Below, piece by piece: positions 17,226 through 26,223 of a stretch of DNA of 64,000 bases (position 1 is its first letter; each line of letters starts with the position of its first letter). Position numbers and translations under genes: made by a program. Source of the stretch: Paraburkholderia sp. BL9I2N2 (GTDB lineage: Bacteria > Pseudomonadota > Gammaproteobacteria > Burkholderiales > Burkholderiaceae); NCBI RefSeq assembly GCF_004339745.1, contig NZ_SMGP01000001.1, forward strand, positions 1,426,001 through 1,490,000. Reading direction: 5' to 3'. The notes beneath the pieces are model-generated. The model was given only the letters and a program-made list of their open reading frames with translations, was not told the DNA's origin and did no database searches.

Positions 17226-18077
17226 ATGTTCGATACCGTCCTGCTGCGCTCCTTCGTGGCCGTGGTCCAGGAGGGCGGCTTCACGCTCGCCGCGGCCCGT
17301 CTCAATCTGACGCAGTCTGCCGTCAGCGCGCATCTGCGGCGTCTGGAAAAACAGACCGGCCGCGATCTGCTCGCGCGCACCACGCGCTCGGTCACGCTCA
17401 CGGCCGACGGTGAACTGCTGCTGGGTTACGCGCGGGCGATCCTCGCACTCAATCACGATGCGCAGGCGCAGCTTTCGCGCGCACCGAGCGAGGGTGCGAT
17501 CCGTGTCGGCCTTTCCGAAGACCTCGCCAACGTCAGGTTGATGAATGTCATGCAGACGTTCGCGGTGCGCTACCCGCGCATAGCGTTCAGCGTCAGGGTT
17601 GGCATTCCTGGCGAACTGCTGCACGCAATGGATCAGGCCGAACTGGACTTGGTGATTGGCGGTCGCTGCGAGGGCGCCCGTTCTGGACGCGTGCTCTGGC
17701 GCGAGCCACTCGTGTGGGCCGGCGCGGAATGGGCGTCGCTTACGCCTGGCGCTCCGGTGCCGCTTGCGGTGCTGCCAGAACCGTGTCCGTATCGTGAGGC
17801 CGCACTGGCCGCGCTTGCCCGCGCGGGCATCGACTACCGGATTGCGCTGGTGTGTTCGAGCGGCGCCGGTCTATGTGCCGCGGCGCAGGCCGGCTTTGCG
17901 GTGACGCCGGTCGTGCAGACGCAACTCGTACACGGCTTGCACGTAGTCCCGCCTGATGCAGGCTTGCCTTCACTGCCTGATGTCGAGTTCACGATTTTCA
18001 CTGCGGCGGGTGCAGCCGCGCCCGTCGCCGACGAATTGGGAAACGCCATCGCGCTGGCATTCGCGAATAATGGATGA
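17226..18077 (+). CDS. LysR-type transcriptional regulator
   Basis: A 283-residue LTTR, slightly short for the family. The DNA-binding part is at residues 1-60 (VAVVQEGGFTLAAARLNLTQ, then SAVSAHLRRLEKQTGRD). The effector domain begins near residue 88 and contains the late GAGLCAAAQAGFAVTPV motif. It is divergent from the azoreductase gene and is its probable regulator. Related LTTRs next to azoR-type genes respond to quinones or electrophiles, which is inference here. Confidence 0.9.
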   Translation: MFDTVLLRSFVAVVQEGGFTLAAARLNLTQSAVSAHLRRLEKQTGRDLLARTTRSVTLTADGELLLGYARAILALNHDAQAQLSRAPSEGAIRVGLSEDLANVRLMNVMQTFAVRYPRIAFSVRVGIPGELLHAMDQAELDLVIGGRCEGARSGRVLWREPLVWAGAEWASLTPGAPVPLAVLPEPCPYREAALAALARAGIDYRIALVCSSGAGLCAAAQAGFAVTPVVQTQLVHGLHVVPPDAGLPSLPDVEFTIFTAAGAAAPVADELGNAIALAFANNG

Positions 18078-18300
18078 CGCGTGGCGAGCGCGGGGTGATC
18101 TGTCAAAGACCGAGAATCGAAACTTCCTCGGTCCACGCTAACCCATGAATCATGGGGCCGCGACCCGATTTGTTCCGCGCACGAAAAATAGTTTGTCCAT
18201 GGCGGGTATTTGCTCGAAGCATAAATACACCTAGATTAGGCACGCATCGGAGCCGCCGGCCCGGTGGGCAAGAGAGCCCAATCCAAACTTCGAGGTTTGA

Positions 18301-19011
18301 ATGAGCGCATCGCAAAAGGTCGTAGTCGTGACGGGTGCATCGCAAGGTATTGGTGCGGAGACCGTCAAAGCATTCCGCAAGCTGGACTATCGCATCGTCG
18401 CAACGGCACGCAGCATCAAGCCGTCGGACGACCCCGGCATTCTGACCGTGGCGGGTGACATCGCTGACCCGGCGACGGCGCATCGCGTCATTACGGAAGG
18501 TGTGGCGCGCTTCGGCCGCATCGACACGTTGATCAACAACGCCGGTATCTTCATCGCAAAGCCGTTCACGGGTTATACCGCTGAAGACTACGCTGCGATG
18601 ACGGGTGTAAATCTGAACGGTTTCTTTTACATCACGCAGTTGGCGATCGCTGAAATGGAGAAGAACAGAAGCGGCCATGTGGTCAGTATCACGACCAGTC
18701 TCGTCGATCATGCCATCGACGGTGTGCCGTCGGTGCTGGCATCGCTGACGAAAGGCGGTCTGAACGCGGCCACGAAGTCGCTTGCAATCGAATACGCGGA
18801 GCGCGGCATCCGCGCGAACGCGGTTGCACCCGGCATCATGAAGTCGCCGATGCATGCGCCCGAAACGCACGCGGCACTCGGCGCACTCCACCCGGTGGGC
18901 CACATGGGCGAGATGAGCGATATCGTGAACGCGATCCTGTATCTGGATGCGGCACCGTTCGTGACGGGCGAGATCCTGCACGTGGACGGCGGTCAGAGCG
19001 CGGGTCACTGA
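18301..19011 (+). CDS. SDR family oxidoreductase
   Basis: A 236-residue classical SDR. The coenzyme motif is TGASQGIGAETVKAF (about residues 11-25), followed by NNAGIF near residue 79. The Ser is in ITTSLVDH, but the usual YxxxK region reads LASLTKGG: the catalytic Tyr position appears to be Leu or Ser while the Lys is retained. This could mean an altered reaction or a non-catalytic member. GAGG precedes the ATG. It may form an operon with the Ohr-like gene 59 bases downstream. Confidence 0.85.
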   Translation: MSASQKVVVVTGASQGIGAETVKAFRKLDYRIVATARSIKPSDDPGILTVAGDIADPATAHRVITEGVARFGRIDTLINNAGIFIAKPFTGYTAEDYAAMTGVNLNGFFYITQLAIAEMEKNRSGHVVSITTSLVDHAIDGVPSVLASLTKGGLNAATKSLAIEYAERGIRANAVAPGIMKSPMHAPETHAALGALHPVGHMGEMSDIVNAILYLDAAPFVTGEILHVDGGQSAGH

Positions 19012-19070
19012 AGGATCGTTGGGCGCTACGGGTTGCGCCCGTTAACTGACTTATCGATAAGGAGTTGGCA

Positions 19071-19496
19071 ATGTCGATCGAAAATGTTCTCTACCGTGCT
19101 CACGCAGAGGCTACTGGAGGCCGCGAAGGGCGCGCCGTGGCGCCTGAAAGTGGACTGGACCTGAAGCTGACGAGGCCGAAGGGATTGGGCGGAAAGGGCG
19201 AGAAGGGCACAAACCCCGAAGAGCTTTTTGCGGCCGGTTATAGCGCATGCTTTATCGGTGCGATGCAATTCGTTGCTGCGCGCGACAAAATTGCTATCCC
19301 TGCTGATGTGTCGGTGAACGGAATTGTGGGCATCGGACCGATCCCCAATGGCTTCGGCATCGAAGTCGAGTTGAAGATATCGTTGCCGGGCATGGCACGC
19401 GAAGCGGCTCAGGATTTCATCAACAGGGCCCATATTGTGTGCCCTTATTCGAACGCAACGCGGAACAACATAGACGTGACGCTTACGCTCGTCTAA
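19071..19496 (+). CDS. ohr: organic hydroperoxide resistance protein, Ohr family
   Basis: A 141-residue OsmC/Ohr-fold thiol peroxidase that reduces organic hydroperoxides. Both catalytic cysteines are visible: the peroxidatic Cys in [14 protein letters not shown] (near residue 60) and the resolving Cys in [14 protein letters not shown] (near 125). ATG 19071 is preferred to an in-frame TTG six bases earlier because AAGGAG is optimally spaced. No MarR-type OhrR gene is adjacent; the preceding SDR is probably co-transcribed. Confidence 0.9.
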   Translation: MSIENVLYRAHAEATGGREGRAVAPESGLDLKLTRPKGLGGKGEKGTNPEELFAAGYSACFIGAMQFVAARDKIAIPADVSVNGIVGIGPIPNGFGIEVELKISLPGMAREAAQDFINRAHIVCPYSNATRNNIDVTLTLV

Positions 19497-19672
19497 GCCG
19501 CAACTGTGTTCGATGATCTTCGGAACGCCCTGGCGATTGACGGCCTGCAGGACCGTTGATTCCGATGTACCTCGCGCCGGGCAGTCTTGAGTCGAGGTGC
19601 GACGTCTTTAGAGAGAAAAGCCGGGTGCGGTTGCCCAGCGTATCGCAACGCACGCCATTGCCTTGCATTTCG

Positions 19673-19687
19673 TAGACGAGCGGTCTA
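19673..19687. promoter_or_regulatory. TetR operator copy 1
   Basis: TAGACGAGCGGTCTA, a 15-base inverted repeat, lies 11 bases before the TetR start at 19699. The same motif with one changed base occurs at 20351. Placement over the regulator's promoter predicts autorepression. Confidence 0.75.
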
Positions 19688-19698
19688 ATATCAGTGAG

Positions 19699-20328
19699 AT
19701 GGATACGCATACCGGACCGCGCCGCAGAGGGCGCCCGCCGAAAGAACTTGCAGGCTATAGCGAAACCCGAGAGCTTCTCGTGCGCGCTGGAGTCGTGGCG
19801 CTCACGGAAAAAGGCTTCTCTGCAACCGGACTCGACGAAATCTTGCGCAGCGTGAACGTGCCAAAGGGCTCGTTCTACCATTACTTCGGGAGCAAGGAAG
19901 CGTTCGGCCTCGAATTGATCGACCGCTACGCGATGTATTTTGCGAGAAAGCTCGATCAGTTCCTCGCGGACGAATCTATATCGCCCCTGAAGCGCTTGCA
20001 GGATTTCGTCTCGGACGCAGAGGCAGGGATGGGGCGTTACGGCTTTCGGCGTGGGTGTCTCGTGGGCAATCTCGGACAAGAAATGGCCGTACTCCCGGAA
20101 GCTCATCGTGTACGGCTGCGCGAGGTTTTTGCCGATTGGGAAGCCCGCACAACGAAGTGCCTGATGGAAGCGCAGGCTGCGGGCGAGATTGCGGAAGGGG
20201 CCGATTGCTCGCAACTTGCCGCATTTTTTTGGATAGGCTGGGAGGGCGCGGTGTTGAGGGCGAAGCTCGAAGGCGGGCCTGAAGCGTTGCGTACTTTTGC
20301 GAACGTTTTTTTCGCTGCGCTCGGTTAG
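19699..20328 (+). CDS. TetR family regulator, AcuR-like
   Basis: A 209-residue TetR protein. The DNA-binding domain covers about residues 15-70 with the motif VPKGSFYHYFGSKEAFGLEL. The following DAEAGMGRYGFRRGCLVGNL, QEM and later TKCLMEAQAAGEIAEG segments resemble AcuR, the acrylate-responsive regulator of DMSP/acrylate genes; I judge this from memory of the family. The 15-base operator just upstream recurs between this gene and the next, predicting repression of itself and of the GMC-CoA transferase-hydratase operon. The gene content of that operon supports the AcuR reading. Confidence 0.82.
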   Translation: MDTHTGPRRRGRPPKELAGYSETRELLVRAGVVALTEKGFSATGLDEILRSVNVPKGSFYHYFGSKEAFGLELIDRYAMYFARKLDQFLADESISPLKRLQDFVSDAEAGMGRYGFRRGCLVGNLGQEMAVLPEAHRVRLREVFADWEARTTKCLMEAQAAGEIAEGADCSQLAAFFWIGWEGAVLRAKLEGGPEALRTFANVFFAALG

Positions 20329-20350
20329 GCGGCTTTTTTTTCTGTTTTTA

Positions 20351-20365
20351 TAGACGATCGGTCTA
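20351..20365. promoter_or_regulatory. TetR operator copy 2
   Basis: TAGACGATCGGTCTA is a perfect palindrome around its centre apart from the odd middle base, and 14 of its 15 bases match the copy at 19673. It lies 50 bases before the GMC oxidoreductase start, where bound repressor would block transcription of the three-gene operon. Confidence 0.78.
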
Positions 20366-20415
20366 ATTTAAATGGGCAGCGCTGGAAACCGCTCGTGTGG
20401 ACAAATAGGATGCAC

Positions 20416-22080
20416 ATGCAAAGTACGACATTTGACTTTATTGTGATTGGCGCCGGCTCCGCGGGCAGCCTGCTCGCGAATCGTCTGAGCGCTGACAAAA
20501 CCAGAAATGTCCTTCTGGTCGAGGCGGGCGGCACCGATGACTACATGTGGATCCATATCCCTGTCGGCTATCTATATTGCGTCGACAATCCGCGCACGGA
20601 CTGGCAATTCCGCACTGAGCCGGACAAAGGCCTCAACGGCCGGCAGATTCTTTATCCACGTGGCAAAACGTTGGGTGGTTGCTCCAGTATCAACGGGATG
20701 ATCTACATGCGTGGCCAGGCTCGCGATTACGATCATTGGGCGGACCTGACGGGCGATCCGGAATGGAACTGGAGCAACTCATTGAAGGACTTCAAGGCTC
20801 ACGAAGACTTCTACAAACTCGATCCGAAGCAGCGTGACCTGCTGAACAGCAGTGTCGACGCCATCGCAAAGGCTCACGGAAGCGGCGGCGAGTGGCGTGT
20901 CGAAAGGCAGCGTCTCAAGTGGGAAATCCTCGATGCGTTCGCCAAAGCGGCGGAGCAGGCGGGCATTCCTATCATCGACGATTTCAACACTGGTGATAAT
21001 TTCGGCGTCAGCTATTTCGACGTCACGCAGAAAGACGGCTGGCGCTGGAATACCTCGAAGGCGTTCCTGCGTCCGATCAAACACCGGCCGAATCTCACGA
21101 CGTGGACCAACTCCCATGTGAAGAAGCTCAGGATCGACCGTGACAAAAACGGTGTGCTGCGTTGTACCGGTGTGGAACTTGTCCGCGATGGCGAACTCGT
21201 GTCGGTGAGCGCCGCGCGCGAAGTGGTGCTCAGCGCCGGTGCGATCGGTTCGCCGCATATTCTGCAGCACTCAGGCATTGGGCCGGCGTCTCTGTTGAAA
21301 AAACACGGCATCGATATTGTCCAGCACACACCGGGCGTCGGTGCGAACTTGCAGGATCACCTTCAGATTCGTGCGGTCTACCAGGTTGAAAACTGCGAGA
21401 CGCTGAACGCTCTTGCGTCGAGCATGGTCGGCAAGGCCAAGATCGGTCTCGAATATGCGCTGCACCGCTCGGGTCCGATGAGCATGGCACCCTCTCAGCT
21501 CGGGGCCTTTACCCGGAGCGATCCGTCGAGGAAGCACGCCAACATCGAGTATCACGTGCAGCCGCTGAGTCTCGACGCTTTCGGGCAACCGCTGCACACA
21601 TTCCCGGCGTTCACCGCCAGTGTGGCCAATGTGAACCCCACAAGCCGGGGCATGGTGCATATCAGGAGCGGCAACTTCGAGGATGCGCCGGCCATTGCGC
21701 CGAATTACCTCAGCACGGAAGACGATCGCAAAGTCGCCGTCGACAGCCTCCGCTTGACGCGACGCATCGCGAGCCAGGCTGCGCTCGCGAAATACAGGCC
21801 GCAAGAGTACAAGCCGGGTCCGCAGTACGAATCGGATGCTGAACTCACGAAACTGGCCGGTGACATCGCCACCACGATCTTCCACCCCGTGGGTACTGTG
21901 CAGATGGGCACGTTCGCGGATCCGAATGTTGTCGTCGACAGCCATCTTCGCATGCGCGGCGTTGCGGGACTTCGGGTGGTGGACGCGAGCGTGATGCCCA
22001 CGATCACCAGCGGCAATACGGGCGCTCCTACGATGATGATCGCAGAGAAAGCTTCGCGCTGGATTCACCAGGGCGTTTGA
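20416..22080 (+). CDS. GMC-family FAD oxidoreductase, DddA-like alcohol dehydrogenase
   Basis: A 554-residue GMC flavoprotein. The ADP-binding motif is GAGSAGSLLANRL (about residues 12-24), followed by the GMC signature PRGKTLGGCSSINGMIYMRG near 84-103. The C-terminal catalytic region has FHPVGTVQMG and SGNTGAPTMMIAEKAS. DddA, which oxidises 3-hydroxypropionate to malonate semialdehyde in Halomonas, belongs to this family, and the neighbours here (AcuR-like, AcuN-like, AcuK-like) match that system. Choline dehydrogenase or another alcohol dehydrogenase is the alternative. ATG 20416 is 5 bases after AGGA; GTG 20395 and ATG 20410 are other in-frame starts. Confidence 0.85.
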   Translation: MQSTTFDFIVIGAGSAGSLLANRLSADKTRNVLLVEAGGTDDYMWIHIPVGYLYCVDNPRTDWQFRTEPDKGLNGRQILYPRGKTLGGCSSINGMIYMRGQARDYDHWADLTGDPEWNWSNSLKDFKAHEDFYKLDPKQRDLLNSSVDAIAKAHGSGGEWRVERQRLKWEILDAFAKAAEQAGIPIIDDFNTGDNFGVSYFDVTQKDGWRWNTSKAFLRPIKHRPNLTTWTNSHVKKLRIDRDKNGVLRCTGVELVRDGELVSVSAAREVVLSAGAIGSPHILQHSGIGPASLLKKHGIDIVQHTPGVGANLQDHLQIRAVYQVENCETLNALASSMVGKAKIGLEYALHRSGPMSMAPSQLGAFTRSDPSRKHANIEYHVQPLSLDAFGQPLHTFPAFTASVANVNPTSRGMVHIRSGNFEDAPAIAPNYLSTEDDRKVAVDSLRLTRRIASQAALAKYRPQEYKPGPQYESDAELTKLAGDIATTIFHPVGTVQMGTFADPNVVVDSHLRMRGVAGLRVVDASVMPTITSGNTGAPTMMIAEKASRWIHQGV

Positions 22081-22103
22081 CTCTATTCAACCAGGAATTG
22101 GCT

Positions 22104-23360
22104 ATGACTGAGAACAAAACCGGGGTGAAGAAGCGCTTACCCCTTGAAGGAATCACGGTGATCGATTTCTCGCGTGTGCTGTCAGGACCGTACTGCGCGA
22201 TGACGCTTGCTGACCTCGGAGCACGCGTCATCAAAATAGAGCGTGTGGGCACGGGAGACGACACTCGGGCGTTCGGTCCGTTCGTCGACGACGAATCGGC
22301 GTACTTCATGTGCTTCAACCGCGGAAAGGAGAGCATTGCACTCGACTTCAAGTCTCCGCGTGACCGCGAACTGCTCGGCCGATTGCTGGACAAGGCCGAC
22401 GTGGTGGTCGAAAACTTCCGGCCCGGGGTGATGGATCGGCTCGGCTACGGCGCAGAGCAATTGGCGAGGACGCATCCGCACATCGTCTACGCATCGATTT
22501 CGGGCTTTGGTCACACCGGCCCGTTCAAGGATCTGCCCGGTTACGACACCGTCGTGCAGGCTATGGGCGGAGTCATGAGTTTGACGGGGTGGCCCGACAG
22601 TCAGCCCGCGCGAGTTGGCACAGCCTTCGGCGACCTCGGTGCAGCACTATTCGCCGTGATAGGCATCCTCGCGGGGCTCTACAAGCGCTCCAGAGATGCA
22701 CAAGGCACGCACGTGGACATTGCGATGCTGGATTGCCAGGCCGCGTTGATGGAAACGGCGTTTGCCCGGTTCGATGTCGAAAAGAAGGTGCCTACGAGGA
22801 CTGGCGACGCCCACCCGTCACTCGCACCGTTCGAAAGCTTTGCTGCCCGGGATGGGCGATTCATCATCGCCGCAGGCAACGATCAGCTTTTTCTTTTGAT
22901 GGCAGACGCCCTGGGCGTACCGGAAGTGGCCTTCGCCCCGTTGTTCCTGACGAACGATCTTCGCGTGCAAAACCGGCCCGCCATGATCGAGGCCATTGAG
23001 CGGGTAACCCGCTCCGCACCGGTCAGTGTCTGGCTCGACAAGCTGAACGAGGCTGGCGTGCCCTGTGCTCCGATCAACACGATCGACAAGGTCATCGATC
23101 ATCCCCAACTTCAGGCGCGCAATATGTTCATCCACGTCCAGGGTAAGTCCGAGCGGAAAGTGAAAACCGCCGGCAATCCGATCAAGATGAATACCTCACC
23201 CGACGAGGACGTCACGGTGGTCAGGAGAGCGCCGGCAGTGGACGAGCATCGCGAAGCGATTCTGGCTGAACTGATGGCTTCGTCGGGCGCCTACGCGTCG
23301 CAGGCTGAATCCGAATCAGGCGTCGATGAAATGAAGCGCTCCGCGAGCCTTGCTGCATGA
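22104..23360 (+). CDS. CaiB/BaiF (class III) CoA-transferase, AcuN-like
   Basis: A 418-residue family III CoA-transferase. The N-terminal LPLEGITVIDFSRVLSGPYC and ALDFKSPRDREL segments, FRPGVMDRLGYG, and the active-site Asp in LPGYDTVVQAMGG (near residue 155) are all present. Such enzymes move CoA between carboxylic acids through an aspartyl-CoA intermediate. AcuN of Halomonas belongs to this family and works with the hydratase AcuK to turn acrylate into 3-hydroxypropionate. The start is 24 bases after the GMC stop, with CAGGA before it. The acid substrate is inferred from context. Confidence 0.88.
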   Translation: MTENKTGVKKRLPLEGITVIDFSRVLSGPYCAMTLADLGARVIKIERVGTGDDTRAFGPFVDDESAYFMCFNRGKESIALDFKSPRDRELLGRLLDKADVVVENFRPGVMDRLGYGAEQLARTHPHIVYASISGFGHTGPFKDLPGYDTVVQAMGGVMSLTGWPDSQPARVGTAFGDLGAALFAVIGILAGLYKRSRDAQGTHVDIAMLDCQAALMETAFARFDVEKKVPTRTGDAHPSLAPFESFAARDGRFIIAAGNDQLFLLMADALGVPEVAFAPLFLTNDLRVQNRPAMIEAIERVTRSAPVSVWLDKLNEAGVPCAPINTIDKVIDHPQLQARNMFIHVQGKSERKVKTAGNPIKMNTSPDEDVTVVRRAPAVDEHREAILAELMASSGAYASQAESESGVDEMKRSASLAA

Positions 23361-23390
23361 CGCCGCAATTTTGAACTGACAGGTGAATAT

Positions 23391-24293
23391 ATGAAGACCG
23401 ACGTTTCAGCAGTGCAGGAAGCATCCGCCAAGCAAACCAAGATGCAAGTAATCGAACCGAACGTGGGACCTGCTGTCGCAGGCGCGAATGCAGATGCCGT
23501 GGGAGCGGTGTCGGAAAACGGTGTGTACGAAACCATCAAGATCGATCGAAGGGAGCGCGTCGGCCTGATCACGCTCTACCGTCCGAAGAACCTCAACGCG
23601 CTCAATGTTCAGATGTCGCGCGAGGTGCTCGCGGCGCTTACTAAGTTCGATCAGGACGATGGAATCGGCGCGATCGTGATAACAGGCAATGCGCGCGCAT
23701 TTGCAGCCGGGGCGGACATCGAGGAAATGGTCGACAAGTCCTTCGCCGACTGGCACGCCAAAGACCTTTTCGCCGAATGGGATCGCATTCGAACCATTTC
23801 AAAGCCGGTCATCGCGGCTGTTGGCGGCTACGCACTCGGCGGCGGTTGCGAACTGGCGATGGCCTGCGATTTCATCATTGCGGCCCATGATGCCCAATTC
23901 GGCCAACCGGAGATCAAACTTGGGATTCCGCCTGGTATTGGCGGTTCGCAGCGCTTGACACGTGCCGTCGGAAAGTCGCTTGCGATGGATCTGATTCTTA
24001 CCGGCCGGAATTTGGCCGCTAATGAGGCATTTGCAGCCGGCCTCGTTGCGCGCGTTGTTCCGTCGGCCGATTTGCTGCAAACCGCGCTCGAGACAGCGCA
24101 TACCATCGCAGGTTATAACCTGCCTGCCGTACGGCTTGCCAAGGAGGCGGTCAATCGTGCATTCGAGACACCGCTGAGCGAAGGTGTGCTGCACGAGCGT
24201 CGGCTTTTTCAGGCCGCCTTCGCGACCGAAGGTCAAAAGGAAGGCATGTACGCGTTCCTGGCCAAGCGCGCTCCTGTCTTCCGCCATCGATAA
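23391..24293 (+). CDS. enoyl-CoA hydratase/isomerase, AcuK-like
   Basis: A 300-residue crotonase-fold protein. The oxyanion-hole segments are [15 protein letters not shown] (about residues 100-114) and [15 protein letters not shown]. Both catalytic glutamates of true hydratases are present, in GGGCELA and in [16 protein letters not shown]. It carries an unusual, probably disordered, N-terminal extension of about 45 residues rich in Ala, Gln and Val before [15 protein letters not shown]. It ends the TetR-controlled operon. In the acrylate model it would hydrate acryloyl-CoA to 3-hydroxypropionyl-CoA. Confidence 0.88.
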   Translation: MKTDVSAVQEASAKQTKMQVIEPNVGPAVAGANADAVGAVSENGVYETIKIDRRERVGLITLYRPKNLNALNVQMSREVLAALTKFDQDDGIGAIVITGNARAFAAGADIEEMVDKSFADWHAKDLFAEWDRIRTISKPVIAAVGGYALGGGCELAMACDFIIAAHDAQFGQPEIKLGIPPGIGGSQRLTRAVGKSLAMDLILTGRNLAANEAFAAGLVARVVPSADLLQTALETAHTIAGYNLPAVRLAKEAVNRAFETPLSEGVLHERRLFQAAFATEGQKEGMYAFLAKRAPVFRHR

Positions 24294-24442
24294 GCCACGA
24301 CTTATCGTCAGTAATGGGCAGAGCGCGACGCAAATGCCTCGTTTAGAGTGATGCGCTCTCGCCCGACGAATTCGTCGTTTGGAAATCACCGCCGGTTTGA
24401 TGGACCCGTTGTGGAAAGAAACGGTGTACCTTTCGTTGCTGT

Positions 24443-25204
24443 CTATATATCCTGCGCGGCCGCGATTGCGTCTTCCAGCATCTGAGTACCGATCAGTGCA
24501 CCGTGGATTCCGATAACACTCGCAATCTCGATGACCTCCATGATTTCCTCCGCGGTTGCACCGTGACGAAGTGCATTGCGCATGTGAATCCTGATACCCG
24601 GCTCGTAAAGATGGGTGGCGGCGACATCGAGCGCGCAAAGCACAAGCTCCTTGATTTTCGGTTCGAGAACTCCGTTCTGCCACGGAACCGACGAAAATTC
24701 GAGGTACGCCTCGAAGAAATCCGGATCGAGTTCCAGCGCATCGTCCCAGATGCGATCCCAATGCCCCTGTACTTCGGTAAAGCGCCGCTTCAATGTTTGC
24801 CTGCGGCTATCCGCAGACACTGTCCGCTCGCGGAGACCTTCTTCCTCAAGCACTTCTGCGAGGATGGGCATGGCAACATTGGAAGCGTGAATACCGATCG
24901 TACTGGTCAGCTCGAGCACTTCCATCAGTTCTTCACGTGTGGCACCAAAATCCACCGCCGCCTTCAGATGCATCTGGATGCCGGGAGCAAAGAGATGGGT
25001 CGAGGACGCATTCACCGCGATATAGATGAACTCCTTGACCTTGTCCTCCAGGTGGTTGTGTCGCAGTGGCACCGCTGACAGGTTAAGGTACGCATGCAGG
25101 AAATCACAGTCGACGCGAAGAATGCTTTCCCATTGCGGAGCCCACGTACCCCGCACGCGGATGAACTCGTCCTTGATCGATTGCTGTTTGTGGGTAAGTG
25201 TCAT
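24443..25204 (-). CDS. tandem carboxymuconolactone decarboxylase-domain protein
   Basis: A 253-residue protein made of two CMD-like halves. Repeated elements are plain: HNHLEDKVKEFIYIAVNASS with THLFAPGIQMHLKAAVDFGA in the first half, and NGVLEPKIKELVLCALDVAA with THLYEPGIRIHMRNALRHGA in the second. Each is followed by EELMEVLEL or EEIMEVIEI and GIHASN/GIHGAL. The AhpD CxxC redox pair is absent, so a decarboxylase or hydrolase role fits better than a peroxidase. It is convergent with the AcuK-like gene, and its promoter carries one of four shared LysR-type boxes (25332-25354). Confidence 0.85.
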   Translation of the reverse strand: MTLTHKQQSIKDEFIRVRGTWAPQWESILRVDCDFLHAYLNLSAVPLRHNHLEDKVKEFIYIAVNASSTHLFAPGIQMHLKAAVDFGATREELMEVLELTSTIGIHASNVAMPILAEVLEEEGLRERTVSADSRRQTLKRRFTEVQGHWDRIWDDALELDPDFFEAYLEFSSVPWQNGVLEPKIKELVLCALDVAATHLYEPGIRIHMRNALRHGATAEEIMEVIEIASVIGIHGALIGTQMLEDAIAAAQDI

Positions 25205-25331
25205 TGCTTCTCCGTTAGGGATATGTACAGGGGAAACTAACCATTAGAGCATCACGCATACAGGCAGGAGCATGATTGACGTCATACGCTCGCACTGTCC
25301 GGAGCGATTGACAAGCGAAGGGAAAATATAC

Positions 25332-25354
25332 GGCTATCTGATTGATAGATAACG
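25332..25354 (-). promoter_or_regulatory. shared LysR-type box 1
   Basis: Read on the minus strand: CGTTATCT-N7-AGATAGCC, then GTATATTTT and CTTCGCTTG. It lies 128 bases upstream of the tandem CMD gene. The box and the following roughly 45 bases resemble the region at 46531 before the MmgE/PrpD-CaaD operon, including the CTTCGCTTG stretch and a GTGCGAG/ATGCGAG element. It fits the T-N-A interrupted dyad of LysR sites. Confidence 0.6.
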
Positions 25355-25442
25355 CTACGCCGGCAACGAACGAGACGACCCATCCGTGGGCCCGCACGAG
25401 TCTGTGGGGTGCACCCGTCACTGGGTGATCGGGATAGCTCAC

Positions 25443-25471
25443 AAAAAAAGCGCACTTCCGAGAATGTGCGC
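25443..25471 (-). terminator. rho-independent terminator
   Basis: On the minus strand, GCGCAC and GTGCGC form a 6-base stem around a 10-base loop, followed at once by seven T. It lies about 130 bases after the stop of the frameshifted NTF2-like gene and should end that transcript. Between it and 25601 I see no further gene. Confidence 0.7.
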
Positions 25472-25600
25472 CGCGACAACAGAAGGGCAGGGTAGGGTAG
25501 GAGGAACATCCCTTCATGCCGCAAAAAGACCTATTACCCGATGGCCGAGGCGAACTGGGCAGCGACCATGGAATGTTTCATCAGGAACGGACAAATACGA

Positions 25601-25985
25601 TCAGACGGACACGGTCGATATGTCGTGCCACAGCTTGGCCACGATCACAAAGGAGCCGTTGACATACGCCCAGTTCAAGTGATCGGATGAAAACCTTGTC
25701 GTGGATGCGCAGGTGAACTTTGGTGACTGCAATGTCGGTCGACAGAAAGTCCGCCGAGATCAACGCATCGTCACGCCTTTGGCCTTTACTCATTGGCGAC
25801 ACACGTTCAGCGATGACCTCCCGGTAGTCGGCAATGGGAACGACAGTCAGTTTTCCGTCGTCCGTGTCGAACAAGCTGCAACTCGTGTGGAAAACCCGAT
25901 CAAACTTGTCCAGATCGCACTCGTGCAGTGCCTGAAAATATAGATCGACGGCTTGGGCAAGTTCGGGCATTTTCTCGATAGACAT
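25601..25985 (-). pseudogene. NTF2/lumazine-binding-like gene with frameshift
   Basis: The N-terminal frame starts MSIEKMPELAQAVDLYFQAL and runs through KVHLRIHDKVF, a typical putative lumazine-binding/NTF2-like small protein. After that the frame loses sense, while the next frame reads DHLNWAYVNGSFVIVAKLWH and stops at 25601, exactly the family C-terminus. Removing one C in the ATCCGATCAC stretch near 25690 would restore I-D-H-L-N-W. It is therefore either a recent pseudogene or a one-base sequencing error. The uncorrected frame ends at 25581. A terminator follows at 25443. Confidence 0.7.
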
Positions 25986-26223
25986 GTTGATTTTCCCGCA
26001 GATCGTGACGAACAGACGAGGAGCACTTTGCCCACGTTGGCTCCAGCTTCTATCGAACCTGCGATGCTGATAAATTGCGAATCGTAAGCTCGTTGCCTTC
26101 GAGTTTGAATACCCACGATAGGCAAACACTCTTTCCCGGCGAGAACAAGTTGGGCGCACAGTGAGCGGTCCCGCCGGGCGGCTAGCTGTCGATCGATTCC
26201 GCCGGAACTCCGCAGAAACTGTC

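Noticed and set aside
18103..19008. 301-codon minus-strand frame
   Set aside because: It is the antisense of the SDR gene at 18301, His/Arg-rich and without a family pattern; a codon-bias shadow.
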